DNA from: Paraburkholderia madseniana
GTDB taxonomy: Bacteria; Pseudomonadota; Gammaproteobacteria; Burkholderiales; Burkholderiaceae
DNA: 40,138 bases
Assembly (NCBI RefSeq): GCF_009690905.1
Contig: NZ_VOSW01000088.1
Coordinates: 1 to 40,138, forward strand
Direction of reading: 5' to 3'
Shown here: positions 33,311 to 40,138 of the stretch, in pieces
How the letters are laid out: each line of letters opens with the position of its first letter
Numbering within the stretch: the stretch's first letter is position 1
Made by a program: the position numbers and the translations under genes
Notes under the pieces: model-generated
Told to the model about the DNA's origin: nothing
Databases searched by the model: none
What the model saw: the letters and a program-made list of their open reading frames with translations, nothing else

Positions 33311-33445
33311 CACATGGTGAGACGCGATGCGGCCGAAATCATCCAGGGCGTCGCGATCGCGGTAAAGATGGGGGCGAGCAAGGCGCAGTTCGACATGACG
33401 GTCGGCGTTCACCCGACTTCGGCCGAGGAATTCGTGACGATGAGG
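33311..33445 (+). pseudogene. gor: Glutathione reductase C-terminal relic
   Basis: HMVRRDAAEIIQGVAIAVKM followed by GASKAQFDMTVGVHPTSAEE and FVTMR is the dimer-interface end of glutathione-disulfide reductase, including the catalytic His of HPTSAEE. Nothing from the FAD or NADPH domains is present. Directly behind it, in another frame, the end of a Crp/Fnr regulator follows. Confidence 0.78.
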
Positions 33446-33468
33446 GGTCCGTGGGCGCCGCCCGCTTT

Positions 33469-33666
33469 GCCAACATGCCCGGTGTCCGGCGATCCGGGGC
33501 TACAGACGCCGCGATGAAACTGCAGGATGCCGGACCGATTCGTCACCATCGCTGCAGCCGTATCGCGGCGTTGGAGTGGCCAGGGCTCGAAAAGCGCGAG
33601 TGCGAATGCTATGCCATGGTGAGGCGCGAGTTCGACAGGCTCTTACCTGATTTAACGGCGCGATAA
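33469..33666 (+). pseudogene. Crp/Fnr regulator, third copy, C-terminal relic
   Basis: Codons from 33469 to TAA 33664-33666 give FANMPGVRRSGATDAAMKLQ, then DAGPIRH, and end with PGLEKRECECYAMVRREFDR and LLPDLTAR. This is the winged helix and C-terminus of the same regulator family as at 6839 and 16602, with several changes in the DNA-reading helix. The whole effector domain is missing. It is joined to the gor relic at about 33447-33468. Confidence 0.85.
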
Positions 33667-33678
33667 AAGAGCGCCGTT
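33654..33678 (+). terminator. Hairpin at the end of the crp relic
   Basis: AACGGCGC, nine-base loop, GCGCCGTT: a perfect eight-base-pair stem overlapping the relic's stop codon. It is followed by CG and not by a T run, so its activity is uncertain. Confidence 0.35.
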
Positions 33679-33790
33679 CGTGTGCATCGACCATAGTGAG
33701 TCGGTGAGCGAAACCCGGACGACTTCGCGACGCTAACTGCGCTTCAAAGCAGCCGCCCGGACAGTCTGTTTTCTCTTGATGACGCGCCCG

Positions 33791-34470
33791 TCAAACTGGT
33801 TTGACTAATTCCGCACCGTCGTTCCCAACGCGGTTGACTGACGGACTAACCGGAAACCACTCGAATTCTTCGGCGGGCACTGCCGCGCTGCGCGCGACAT
33901 CTTTGACCTCCCGAGCGGATGTCGCTGGGTCCAGCCACTTGCGGGCGGCGTCAGCCGCGAATATCAGTAGACTCCTGCCATGCACATCGAACAGGCCTGA
34001 TCTGGCCGCTGTTGTGATGACGATGAACCCGTCATCATCGTGTGCTTCGTTGTCTGGTTGCAGGATGGCCACCCCGGCGAGGAACAGTGGCCCCGACCTT
34101 TTCGGCAATATCGCATAGGGTGTGCCTCACACCGTCGTCTGTCCCGATCCACTCGTACCAGGAGTCCGCAGGCACAATCACACGGCCCGAGCGCCAGAGA
34201 GTTTTCAGAAACGGGCTGTATGCGACATTTTCCGCGCGTGAGGTGACGATTTTGCGGAGAAACAGGGGGGCGGACCCGGGAGGACGACAACCCCAATTGA
34301 GACTACGAATGATGCAGTCGGGGTAAATGACGAGCTGTCGAGTGCCCGGCACGGCGTTCCACGTCGGCGAATAGATGTCGAGCGGTTCGAGGGATTGGCC
34401 GATGTCGGTCGAAAGAGGGGATGCCGACAGGCCAAGCAGGCAGCACCGACAGCAAAATCGTCTAAAATTA
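33791..34470 (-). pseudogene. SRAP (YedK/HMCES-type) peptidase gene, frameshifted and decayed
   Basis: On the minus strand one frame gives RAENVAYSPFLKTLWRSGRV and IVPADSWYEWIGTDDGVRH, and after about 34105 a second frame gives GPLFLAGVAILQPDNEAHDD, FIVITTAARSGLFDVHGR and EEFEWFPVSPSVNRVGNDGA. These are the two halves of an SOS-response-associated peptidase, a protein that crosslinks to abasic sites in single-stranded DNA. The essential N-terminal MCGR (catalytic Cys2) cannot be found, so the gene has lost its active start as well as its frame. The conserved His of DVHGR is present. Confidence 0.78.
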
Positions 34471-34506
34471 ATCTGCTCCGATCCTGATTTGAACAAGGGG
34501 AAGATA

Positions 34507-34641
34507 ATGATTCGATTGATTGCATGGATGCTGATTGCCGGTACCGCGGTTCTCGCGGGCTGCAGCACGATGGCGGGCGCAGGCCAGGACATTTCGAAGG
34601 GCGGCCAGGCGATCAAGAATGAGGCACAAGAGCCCAAGTAA
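34507..34641 (+). CDS. ecnB: Entericidin A/B family lipoprotein (44 aa)
   Basis: Lipoprotein signal with lipobox LAGC (C19), then the entericidin core CSTMAGAGQDISKGGQAIK. Entericidins are small membrane lipoproteins that promote lysis or act as toxin/antidote pairs in enterobacteria; in Burkholderiales single copies are common and their role unclear. GGGGA 5-7 bases before ATG 34507. A TAAAAT sequence at about 34463 is a possible -10 box. A good terminator follows at 34721. The A or B type cannot be decided by eye, so the symbol is tentative. Confidence 0.85.
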   Translation: MIRLIAWMLIAGTAVLAGCSTMAGAGQDISKGGQAIKNEAQEPK

Positions 34642-34720
34642 GGGAGCCAGCTGAGGGAGCGCGCCAGCGAAGTCAAGAGCCGAGGTCAACAAGCCCATTC
34701 GCTGCCAATCATCGCAGCAG

Positions 34721-34748
34721 ACGCGGCGCCGTGATGGTGCCGCGTTTT
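34721..34748 (+). terminator. Rho-independent terminator after entericidin gene
   Basis: ACGCGGCGCC, loop GTGAT, GGTGCCGCGT followed by TTT: a ten-base-pair stem with one G-T pair and a short T run. It is placed 80 bases after the entericidin stop codon. Confidence 0.75.
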
Positions 34749-35197
34749 CAATTGCGCTCGGTGATCGTCTTATTGTGCCGTGAGTTCGATTGCCGCCGTA
34801 TCCGCATCGCTGCCCCGGGCAACAAGGATGTGGATGTCACCCGGTGTAATGTCGCCGATTCTGCGCTTCCTTCAACTTCAGTTCACCTGACTTCCCTCGC
34901 ATTCATGGTTTGCTCCGTTTATCAGATCTGCTTTGCGACATCCAGTCCGTATGCCGTAGCATTCATTCGGGCTCTCTATTCCGCAAGTGGACGCGTCGAA
35001 ACTCCACTCTGGCCCATTGATGCCAATCGGTTCTGGAGGGCCTCTACGTTCCTGTAGAACCCTGCGTCCCCAAAGGGAAGGCAGGGTCCATTTCACCTCG
35101 GTCGAACTCGGGCTTTGGTTGACGCTACAGAGGGCTGCAGTTTGCACGGCTTCGGTATAATCCAGCGGTCTTCAAGTGGCGCCAGCTTTTCGAAAAC
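34749..35197. other. Intergenic region with a likely promoter
   Basis: No gene seen. TATAAT at 35156-35161 is a near-perfect -10 box 37 bases before the next gene; the -35 region is not obvious. The rest shows nothing recognisable. Confidence 0.4.
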
Positions 35198-35680
35198 ATG
35201 TCCTCCAAGCGAAACAAGTCTCTAGTTGGGCGAACCCGCAAGCCGCTGACAAAGGCACTCCTGCTGCCGATGGATCGCGCCTCGGCGCGCGAACGGTCCC
35301 TGTCCTGTCATCTTGCACTGGTGGCGTGTCGCGACGGCCATGGGAATGGCCATCTAGTCAACGAACTCATGCGTGCGGTGTACCTCGGTTGGTATTTGCA
35401 GCGCGCCGGCTACGGCCATCAGCCGGCGGAGCAGTTCAAGATTACCGAGTGCGCGGTTGAGACTACCTTGGCGTGAGCTCATGAGACGGGGGAGTGGCGA
35501 CTCGCACCTGAGGCAATCAGCGACTTTGAGGCGCTGCTCGCGCTCTATGATGCTCAGCTTGAAAGCGTGCCTCTGCACAAGGTACTCGAAGCGGAAAGTC
35601 GACTCCGAGCTTTTCTCGCTGGTACTGCTAACTCCCCGTTATCGCGGCAGACCGGCCATATGAGGTTGCAGACCGTATGA
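35198..35680 (+). pseudogene. Burkholderia hypothetical regulator-like gene interrupted by an in-frame TGA
   Basis: From ATG 35198: MSSKRNKSLVGRTRKPLTKA, then SLSCHLALVACRDGHGNGHL and NELMRAVYLGWYLQRAGYG, ending LA at TGA 35474-35476. The same frame then continues with protein-like sequence (AHETGEWRLAPEAISDFEAL, LYDAQLESVPLHKVLEAESR) to TGA 35678-35680. I recall a Burkholderia family of about 160 residues with both halves joined, sometimes labelled Fis-like, so a Trp or similar codon seems to have mutated to TGA. A truncated 92-residue product may still be made. The inverted-repeat element starts at the gene's final stop codon. Confidence 0.62.
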
Positions 35681-35752
35681 GAGTGTCAACCTCACCAAAT
35701 CCGTGGCGGGATCCTTTGCCACCGGGCTTTCCCGTCCTAAGTTGACACCCTC
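35679..35752. repeat. 74-bp inverted-repeat element (MITE- or REP-like)
   Basis: GAGAGTGTCAAC at 35679-35690 is the reverse complement of GTTGACACCCTC at 35741-35752 with one mismatch. Inside, GTGGCGGG and GCCACCGG form a second, nested pair around GATCC. The structure is that of a very small non-autonomous element or a bacterial interspersed repeat. Confidence 0.5.
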
Positions 35753-35915
35753 TGACCAGGAGAAAACCTGATGGTGAACTGCGTCAGCGCAAGCAGCCAC
35801 AGCAAACGTCGCTCGTGCTTTGTGCTAATTGAATACATCGGTCAATTCCTTGTTTTTGTTCGACGCACGCCGCTTGCAAGGCTCGCGCAGTTCGTTGCGC
35901 GCATGCTGCGGACAG

Positions 35916-36743
35916 TCAGTCGTCGAGCGATTCATGTACCGCTTCGGCGCCCTGTTTCCAGTAGCTGGCCGCGCGAATGCGCGACTTGTCGACGCCACGT
36001 TCCGTGCACAGGTGGTAGCGCACTGCACGCATCGTCGCGGATTCGCCGGCGGCCCATACATAGCCTTCACCGTCTTCGGGCAAGTAGATTTCGCGTACCG
36101 CTTGCAGCAACGTCTCGCCGCGATAGTCCGATTCGCTGCGATGGCGCCAGACCATGTGCAATTCGGCCTGCGTTGCGAATTCGATCTGTGCCGACGGATC
36201 GGCCACTTCGATCACCGCCGCGACGCGTGTGCCGGCAGGCAACTCTTCCAGGCGGCGAGCAATTGCCGGCAGCGCGGTGTCGTCGCCGATCAGCAGATGC
36301 CAGTCGAAGCCTGTCGGTATCACCAGCGAGCCGCGCGGGCCGCCGATGCCGAGGTACTGGCCCACTTTGGCTTGCGCCGCCCACGTTGCAGCCGGGCCGG
36401 CCTCGTGCATGGCGAACTCGATGTCCAGTTCGCGCGCTTCAGCGTCGAAGCGGCGCGGCGTGAAATCGCGAGCAATCGGTCGCGGCTGGCCCTCGGGAAA
36501 CACGGGGCCGTCAGGGCCGGCTTCCGGCAGCACGGGCTTGTCGGCGCCGGGTTCGGGGAAGAACACTTTGATGTGATCGTCGAACGAAGCGGAGACGAAG
36601 TCGTGCAGATCCTCGCCCGTGAAGGTCACGCGAATCAGATGCGGGTTCAGCGCTTGGACCTTTTTGACCTGCAACAGACGGAACTTCAGCGGATGCCGCA
36701 CGCGATGGACTGCCAGATCGGCTCGGTTGTCATTTGTCAGCAT
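35916..36743 (-). CDS. Siderophore-interacting protein (YqjH-like ferric reductase)
   Basis: 275 residues of the SIP/ViuB flavoprotein family, which reduces ferric siderophores with NAD(P)H and FAD in the cytoplasm. FAD-binding motif RDFTPRRF near 92-99; later GPRGSLVIP and a pyridine-nucleotide-binding C-terminal half with VWAAGESATMRAVRYHL and the final SYWKQG. The start at 36743 (MLTNDNRAD) follows AGGAG by 10 bases; longer starts overlap non-homologous sequence. The PadR gene ends 82 bases upstream on the same strand, so regulator and reductase are probably co-transcribed. Confidence 0.93.
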   Translation of the reverse strand: MLTNDNRADLAVHRVRHPLKFRLLQVKKVQALNPHLIRVTFTGEDLHDFVSASFDDHIKVFFPEPGADKPVLPEAGPDGPVFPEGQPRPIARDFTPRRFDAEARELDIEFAMHEAGPAATWAAQAKVGQYLGIGGPRGSLVIPTGFDWHLLIGDDTALPAIARRLEELPAGTRVAAVIEVADPSAQIEFATQAELHMVWRHRSESDYRGETLLQAVREIYLPEDGEGYVWAAGESATMRAVRYHLCTERGVDKSRIRAASYWKQGAEAVHESLDD

Positions 36744-36825
36744 AAGGGTGCCACTCCTGTCGGTTTGATTGGCGCGCGAAGGTGCGCATGGGCGCCTTCG
36801 AACGCGGGTGTCGGATAGCGCGATC

Positions 36826-37836
36826 TCAAGCGGTCGGTTCGCTGCCTTGGTCACCGCCTTGGTCGCTGCCGGGTTTGCCTTCGCCTTCGATTTCATTCGC
36901 CGCACGCATCAGGATCGCGGCGATGCGGCGCTGTTCGGCGGCCGGCACGTTGTCACGGCGCAGGAGCGCATGCTTTAGCGCGCGACGTGCTTCGCTCAGT
37001 TCGGGCAGCCAGCCGCCTTCGCTGATGTCGGCGGGCTCCTCGCCGGCAAACGCGCGGCGCACGGAATCCATCTTGCGGGCGATATGCGACAGTTTGGCGA
37101 GCATCAATTCGACGCGGTCGCGGTTGATGGCCAGGTACTCGCGGCCCGCTTCCGACAGTTCGTAACGCTTGCGATTGCCTTCGAGTTGCACGGTCACGTA
37201 GCCGAGTTCTTCCAGATACGTGAGCGCCGGATAGACCATGCCCGGGCTCGGACTGTAGAAGCCGTTCGAGCGCGTTTCGAGCGCCTTGATCAGCTCGTAG
37301 CCGTGGCTCGGCTGCGCGTTGATCATCGAGAGCAGCAGCAATTGCAGATCGTCGGAGCTGAATTTGCGGCCGCGCGGAAAACCGTCGCCGTCGCCGCCGA
37401 AGCCGCCCGGGCCACCGCCGCCGAAGCGTCCGCCGCGACCGCCGCCGCGGTAGTCGTCATGGCGGCCGATTGCGTGCCACAGTGCGTGAAGCGAGAAGCG
37501 GTCGTAGCCGTGATGGCCGAAGCGGTGACCGTGATCGAAGCCGTCTTGGTCGCTGTGGTCATTGCGTCCGCCGTGGCGGCCATGGCTACGCTCGTTGCCG
37601 TGGAACTCGTGCCGGTCGCCGCGGCTACGCTCTTCGCGATGAAACTCGTGCCAGTCGCCGCGGCCGCCATGACGGCGTTCGAAGTCTTCGCCGCGTTGTT
37701 CGCCGCCGCGCTCGCCGCGGAACTCGTAATGACGGGCGAAGGCATGCCAAAGCGCATGCAGCGACGGGCGGTCATGCCCTGCGAAGAAACCTTCGTCCGC
37801 GCCACGCGAACGGGAAAAACGATGGTGATGACGCAT
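36826..37836 (-). CDS. YqjI-like PadR-family metal-responsive repressor
   Basis: 336 residues. Residues 1-160 are a His-, Gly- and Arg-rich extension with about 22 histidines; the winged helix follows at about 163-245 (LQLLLLSMINAQPSHGYELI, GFYSPSPGMVYPALTYLEEL, KRYELSEAGREYL), then a dimer helix. E. coli YqjI is built the same way and represses the ferric reductase yqjH in response to nickel and iron. Here the extension is much longer and contains a repeated SLHALWHA (25-32 and 115-122). The ATG at 37836 is chosen for the GGGAG 7 bases upstream; ATG 37851 is possible. An inverted repeat upstream is probably its own operator. Confidence 0.93.
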   Translation of the reverse strand: MRHHHRFSRSRGADEGFFAGHDRPSLHALWHAFARHYEFRGERGGEQRGEDFERRHGGRGDWHEFHREERSRGDRHEFHGNERSHGRHGGRNDHSDQDGFDHGHRFGHHGYDRFSLHALWHAIGRHDDYRGGGRGGRFGGGGPGGFGGDGDGFPRGRKFSSDDLQLLLLSMINAQPSHGYELIKALETRSNGFYSPSPGMVYPALTYLEELGYVTVQLEGNRKRYELSEAGREYLAINRDRVELMLAKLSHIARKMDSVRRAFAGEEPADISEGGWLPELSEARRALKHALLRRDNVPAAEQRRIAAILMRAANEIEGEGKPGSDQGGDQGSEPTA

Positions 37837-37873
37837 GCTGGGGGCTCCCATTTGTGTCTTAAGATGTGTCGTA

Positions 37874-37885
37874 AGATATATATCT
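37874..37885. promoter_or_regulatory. Perfect palindrome, likely PadR/YqjI operator
   Basis: AGATATATATCT, a perfect 12-base palindrome, 38 bases upstream of the PadR start, in an AT-rich stretch unlike the rest of the window. TA-rich inverted repeats are typical PadR-type operators. It lies between the regulator and the divergent oxidoreductase gene, so it may control both. Confidence 0.55.
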
Positions 37886-38049
37886 AAAGATAGTTTGTCA
37901 AACTCATTTTTTGCACCGCTGTGGCTCGGATTGGGCTTTTAATGCCACTGAGTCATTAAGCAAATGACATTCATGCTCTCGTGAAATCATCGGGAAACGC
38001 CGAGAATCACGCTCAGAACGGTATTGACCGTGTTCAAGGAGCGATGAAG

Positions 38050-38904
38050 ATGTATGCAATTACCGGTGTGACAGGGAAGGTGGGCGGCGCGGCAGCACGC
38101 GCGTTATTGGACGCGGGACACGCAGTGCGCGCTGTCTTACGCGACAAAAAGAAGGCGGCGGAGTGGGTTGAGCGGGGCGCCGAAGTGGCGATCGCGTCCT
38201 TCGAAGACGCGGATGCACTCGCCGCGGCGTTTAGCGGTACGGCGGGCGTCTTCGTGATGGTGGCGCCGAATTTCGCGCCGCAGCCGGGCTATCCGAACGC
38301 TCGCGCGGCGGTGGCGGCGCTGAAAGAGGCGCTGGTGACGGCGAGGCCGCAGCGCGTCGCGGCGCTCTCGTCGATCGGCGGGCAGCGCGAGTCGGGTCTC
38401 GGTCTCATTGCGCAGGTGCATATTCTTGAGGAAGCACTTGCGGACCTGCAGATTCCGACGGCAATTTTGCGGCCCGCGTGGTTTATGGAGAATTCGCTGT
38501 GGGATATCGCGCCGGCGCGCGAGACGGGTGTGATGTCGAGCTTCCTGCAACCGCTCGATCGTGCGTATCCGATGATTGCAACCGCGGATATCGGCCGGGT
38601 GATCGCTGAAACGCTGACTCAGTCGTGGCAGGGGCGCCGCGTGATCGAGATGGAAGGGCCGCAGCGCTATAAGCAAAACGAGATCGCCGCGATGCTGGGC
38701 GGCGTGCTTGGATGCTCGGTGATGGCTCAGGCTGTGCCGCACGATCAGTGGGAGGCGCTGTTCCAGTCGCAAGGCACGGCGTGGCCTGTGCCGCGCATCG
38801 AGATGATCGACGGCTTCAATTCAGGGTGGATCGATTTCGAAGACGGTGTGCACGAGCGGGTGATTGGCAGCACCGGTTATCTGACGGTTGAGCGGGCGGG
38901 CTAG
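38050..38904 (+). CDS. NmrA-like NAD(P)-binding oxidoreductase
   Basis: 284 residues with an N-terminal Rossmann motif (MYAITGVTGKVGGAAARALL) and the atypical short-chain-dehydrogenase layout of the NmrA/HSCARG group: RVAALSSIGGQRESGLG, TAILRPAWFMENSLWDI. There is no YxxxK catalytic pair, so it may sense NAD(P)H redox state or reduce quinone-type substrates. AGGAG lies 8 bases before ATG 38050; ATG 38044 would be too close to it. Divergent from the PadR gene, with the palindrome in between. Confidence 0.92.
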   Translation: MYAITGVTGKVGGAAARALLDAGHAVRAVLRDKKKAAEWVERGAEVAIASFEDADALAAAFSGTAGVFVMVAPNFAPQPGYPNARAAVAALKEALVTARPQRVAALSSIGGQRESGLGLIAQVHILEEALADLQIPTAILRPAWFMENSLWDIAPARETGVMSSFLQPLDRAYPMIATADIGRVIAETLTQSWQGRRVIEMEGPQRYKQNEIAAMLGGVLGCSVMAQAVPHDQWEALFQSQGTAWPVPRIEMIDGFNSGWIDFEDGVHERVIGSTGYLTVERAG

Positions 38905-38994
38905 GAGGTCGGCCGATGGGGGCGGTGGTGGCATGACGAGGATGGAGAACATCCGGTAAGCGCGCCACGCGGCAACTGCGGTGGTGACAAAGAA

Positions 38995-39909
38995 TCAAAA
39001 AATCGACCGCCCAGTAATCGTGGTCAACAATTCCAGTGCCTTCGCGCCGGCAAGTGAGTTGCCGTTCGCGTCGAGCCCGGGCGACCACACGGAGACCGCC
39101 ATCTCGCCCGGCAGTATCGCGACGATGCCACCACCCACGCCGCTCTTCGCCGGCAAGCCGACACGAAAGACGAAGTCGCCGGCAGCGTCGTAGGTGCCGC
39201 AGGTTAGCATCAGGGCCGACAAACGCTTGGTCGAACTGCTGTCGAGGATGCGTTCCCCGGTCGAAGGCACAACGCCTCCATTACTCAGAAACAACGCAGC
39301 CTTGGCCAGCTCGACACAGCTCATCGAAATCGCGCATTGCCGGCAATACGCCTCGACCACCGCGTGGACGGGCATGTCCATGTTGCCGAAGCTCGCGATG
39401 AAATGCGCCATCGCCTGGTTGCGGTCTGCATGTTGAAGCTCTGACTGCGCGACGCGCGAATCGTAGTCGATCGTGATCTCACCGGTCAGCCGCCGCATAA
39501 ACTCCACCAGCGCCGTCTCGGCACGCACGAAGCGGCGGCACAGCACATCGGTGACGACCAGTGCCCCAGCGTTGATAAACGGGTTGCGCGGCTTGCCTTG
39601 CTCTGCTTCAAGCTGCACCAGCGAATTGAACGGCGTGCCCGACGGTTCGCGGCCGACGCGCTGCCACAGTTCGTCGCCGAGCAGCCGGAAAGCCATGGTG
39701 CAGGCGAACAACTTGGAGATACTCTGAATCGAAAAGCGTGTATCGGCCTGGCCGATGCGGAAGACCTCGCCGGACGGCGTGACGATCGCCATGCCAAAGC
39801 TGTTGGCCGGGACTTTTGCCAGCTCGGGAATGTAATCAGCGACCTTGCCGGTGCCCAGAAAAGGCTGGAGATCGCGATGAATATGTTCGAGGATGGATGC
39901 GTAGTTCAT
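38995..39909 (-). CDS. glsA: Glutaminase
   Basis: 304 residues, full length for the serine-dependent glutaminase family that hydrolyses glutamine to glutamate and ammonia. The catalytic Ser and Lys are in QSISKLF (S63, K66); further motifs: PRNPFINAGALVVTD, the NGG of FLSNGGVVPSTGE, and GLPAKSGVGGGIVA near the end. Cytoplasmic, usually a homotetramer, often tied to acid resistance. The ATG at 39909 is preferred to 39966 because MNYASILEHIHRDLQPFL begins the conserved domain. Confidence 0.95.
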   Translation of the reverse strand: MNYASILEHIHRDLQPFLGTGKVADYIPELAKVPANSFGMAIVTPSGEVFRIGQADTRFSIQSISKLFACTMAFRLLGDELWQRVGREPSGTPFNSLVQLEAEQGKPRNPFINAGALVVTDVLCRRFVRAETALVEFMRRLTGEITIDYDSRVAQSELQHADRNQAMAHFIASFGNMDMPVHAVVEAYCRQCAISMSCVELAKAALFLSNGGVVPSTGERILDSSSTKRLSALMLTCGTYDAAGDFVFRVGLPAKSGVGGGIVAILPGEMAVSVWSPGLDANGNSLAGAKALELLTTITGRSIF

Positions 39910-40095
39910 TGGGCTCGGACCGTTTGAAGCCGCGATTCTACTGGCAACCTGGCGCAAATTGTTCATGCGGCAAGGCGCGCCGGGTTCGAACAGCGTTTCG
40001 CGAAGGCTATGCTAGATACTATGTGGGCAGCACGAATAAAGCCTCAGGTGTAAAACGGGAGCCACAAACCCCGTTTTCCAGGAGGAGTACGCAAA

Positions 40096-40138
40096 TGAAT
40101 GCGCCTCGCACGGCCCTTCACGGGCAGGTTACAACCAT
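40096..40138 (+). CDS. Start of a gene cut by the window end
   Basis: ATG 40096 preceded by CAGGAGGAGTACGCAA, a strong ribosome binding site. Fourteen codons are visible (MNAPRTALHGQVTT); not enough to identify the product. Confidence 0.55.

Noticed and set aside
35771..36818. Long plus-strand frames opposite the siderophore-interacting protein gene
   Set aside because: Antisense shadows of a strongly supported flavoprotein gene.
36782..37887. Plus-strand Val/Ala-rich frame opposite the PadR gene
   Set aside because: Mirror of the His/Gly/Arg-rich coding sequence; repetitive hydrophobic composition is an artefact of the opposite strand.

Overview
The window looks like an accessory, stress-related part of a Burkholderiaceae genome, most likely Paraburkholderia or a close relative. 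The basis is moderately high GC, Burkholderia-style codon use, and a characteristic set of small envelope and stress proteins: PRC-barrel, SYLF/YSC84, BON, CsbD, DUF3309, DUF3096, glycine-zipper, Spy/CpxP-like and entericidin. The assignment is made by eye; no database was searched. No rRNA, tRNA, CRISPR array or replication origin is visible.

Layout. 1-5.5 kb: the tail of an IS5-like transposase, two small genes (one frameshifted), a secreted DUF1571 protein, hemerythrin, cytochrome c4, a tiny membrane protein and a secreted hypothetical. 5.5-12.4 kb: a kinase ATPase-domain fragment, a first Crp/Fnr-type regulator, and DUF3309, CsbD, carboxypeptidase-regulatory-like, glycine-zipper, Q-rich secreted and BON proteins. 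12.6-17.3 kb: GDSL-esterase and IS6 relics, two small genes, a PRC-barrel gene and a frameshifted SYLF lipoprotein gene, a YoaK membrane protein and a second Crp/Fnr regulator. 17.4-22 kb: phosphoglucomutase, relics of a P-type ATPase and of a flippase, small genes including a 24-residue membrane peptide, and a truncated Nramp transporter. 22.3-28.9 kb: a third PRC-barrel protein, small proteins, a GT4 glycosyltransferase, an intact SYLF - DUF3096 - PRC-barrel cassette, a frameshifted low-complexity secreted protein and a Spy-like protein. 29-31.4 kb: gene-poor. 31.4-35.8 kb: a kinase/receiver pair, fused relics of glutathione reductase and of a third Crp/Fnr copy, a broken SRAP gene, entericidin, a gene cut by a TGA stop, and a short inverted-repeat element. 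35.9-40.1 kb: ordinary intact genes, namely a YqjI-like PadR regulator with its siderophore-interacting reductase, an NmrA-like oxidoreductase, glutaminase and the start of another gene.

How it fits together. The most interesting signal is a recurrent two-part promoter-like element, YRCCGTRCAGAC, then 14-15 bases, then TGAGA. At least six good copies and several weaker ones lie on both strands in intergenic regions. They stand upstream of both Crp/Fnr paralogues, the GT4 gene, the 24-residue peptide and several small envelope proteins. In three copies the similarity extends about 80 bases further upstream. This suggests a shared, undescribed regulon of envelope and stress genes, with duplicated Crp/Fnr regulators inside it. 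The many relics (IS5, IS6, IS66, IS630, gor, crp, P-type ATPase, flippase, GDSL, SRAP, Nramp) show a region with high gene turnover.
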